From CAIVVT01 sp963757265 (lineage in GTDB: Bacteria; Acidobacteriota; Terriglobia; Bryobacterales; Bryobacteraceae): 64,000 bases of DNA. Below are positions 63,415 through 64,000 of this stretch, one piece after another (within the stretch, counting starts at the first letter, position 1; each line of letters opens with the position of its first letter). The translations under genes and the position numbers were made by a program. Where the stretch lies: positions 496,001-560,000 of the forward strand of contig CAVWRA010000004.1 in the NCBI GenBank assembly GCA_963757265.1, read 5' to 3'. The notes beneath the pieces are model-generated. The model was not told where the DNA came from and searched no databases. It worked only from the letters and a program-made list of their open reading frames with translations.

Positions 63415-64000
63415 ATGGCTCGACTATCCATGCTGTTCCGCGCCTCGCTGCTGACTGCCACTGCAGTAATCTGCCTGGCCCAGCAGGCGCCTATGGCCTT
63501 TACGGGCGCAAGGCTGATCCCCATCACGACGCCGGAAATCGATCGTGGCGTCCTCGTGATCGCCGACGGCAAGATTGTCGCCGCCGGGCGCGAAGGCTCC
63601 GTAAGAATCCCCGCGAATGCTACGCGAGTCAACGCCTCCGGCAAGGTCATTATGCCGGGTCTGGTCGATTCGCACAGTCACATCGGTGAGCCCGAGGGAG
63701 GCGACGCCAGCGGCCCCATCCAGCCGGATGTGCGGGTGTTGGACTCCGTCAACGTGTTAGACGCGCACATCGAGAAGGCCCGCGCGGGGGGAGTGACAAC
63801 TGCTAACGTAATGCCTGGCTCAGGCCACCTGCTCAGCGGTCAAACCCTCTATCTCAAGCTGCGCAAAGGCCGGACTATCGACGATCTGCTGATTCGTCTG
63901 CCGGATGGCCGGATCGCGGGCGGCATGAAAATGGCCAACGGCACGAACTCCCGCCGCCCAGCACCGTTTCCCGGCACCCGAGCGAAATCCGCAGCGCTGG
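63415..64000 (+). CDS. Secreted amidohydrolase, N-terminal part (cut by window edge)
   Basis: 195 residues are visible and the gene runs past base 64000. The signal peptide (MARLSMLFRASLLTATAVICLA) is followed by the imidazolonepropionase/amidohydrolase opening: 'FTGARLIPIT', 'GVLVIADGKIVAAGREG', 'VIMPGLVDSHSHIGEPEGG' with the HxH metal ligands, then 'VNVLDAHIEKARAGGVTTANVMPGSGHL'-like sequence (GVTTANVMPGSG is characteristic). 'SGQTLYLKLRKG' also fits exported acidobacterial amidohydrolases. TATACT near 63385 may be its -10 box. No frame break is seen. Confidence 0.88.
   Translation, partial: MARLSMLFRASLLTATAVICLAQQAPMAFTGARLIPITTPEIDRGVLVIADGKIVAAGREGSVRIPANATRVNASGKVIMPGLVDSHSHIGEPEGGDASGPIQPDVRVLDSVNVLDAHIEKARAGGVTTANVMPGSGHLLSGQTLYLKLRKGRTIDDLLIRLPDGRIAGGMKMANGTNSRRPAPFPGTRAKSAAL

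Overview
The window looks like chromosomal DNA of an acidobacterium of the Bryobacterales/Solibacter type. The DNA is GC-rich. It carries a VWFA-related secreted protein of the kind that is multi-copy in Acidobacteria, an Oar-like TonB-dependent receptor with a carboxypeptidase-like N-terminal domain, many Tat-exported Gfo/Idh/MocA and glycoside hydrolase proteins, and an intergenic repeat whose translation reads SRDREGA. The lineage call is inferred from gene families, not from a marker gene.

Layout. 1-6.2 kb: a VWFA protein (cut by the window edge), a PilZ-like protein, an esterase remnant, and a minus-strand sulfur block (YeiH-type exporter with a 37-aa membrane protein, sulfite reductase, then the two siroheme synthesis genes). 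6.7-9.8 kb: a large secreted protein with three fibronectin III modules. 10.2-14.9 kb: a sugar block (nitrilase, SDR, GH29 fucosidase, MFS transporter). 15.1-21.7 kb: a tightly overlapping hdrC-hdrB-hdrA-mvhD/ferredoxin-flxB-flxA-like operon for flavin-based electron transfer. 22-35.6 kb: a plant-polysaccharide block (two Gfo/Idh oxidoreductases, Na+/solute symporter, unclassified glycosidase, sugar isomerase, GH28, GH78). 35.9-38.1 kb: P-II regulator and an OmpL-like porin. 38.1-42.4 kb: a repeat-rich, partly lower-GC accessory stretch with a VOC protein, an integrase remnant, a lysine-rich protein, an ArsR/AHSA1 pair and a degenerate tandem repeat array. 42.4-45.0 kb: one-carbon metabolism and tRNA modification. 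45.2-48.8 kb: a c-type-heme sensor kinase, an archaemetzincin and an NtrC-type regulator. 49.1-50.4 kb: an amidohydrolase. 50.5 kb: tRNA-Asn(GTT), followed by a small prophage-like island (ParB-methyltransferase, DUF3489, terminase-small-subunit-like protein and small partners). 54.7-57.8 kb: a metal cassette (RcnR-like repressor, unusual P1B-ATPase, ZIP transporter). 58.2-64 kb: TonB receptor, membrane protein, orphan LytTR regulator, and the start of another amidohydrolase.

Several reading frames are broken by one-base indels although the protein motifs continue intact in another frame. They are single events in four long genes and in the island, but about sixteen are packed between 46.3 and 50.1 kb. 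I treat most as sequence or assembly errors rather than true decay. No CRISPR array, rRNA or complete insertion sequence was seen.
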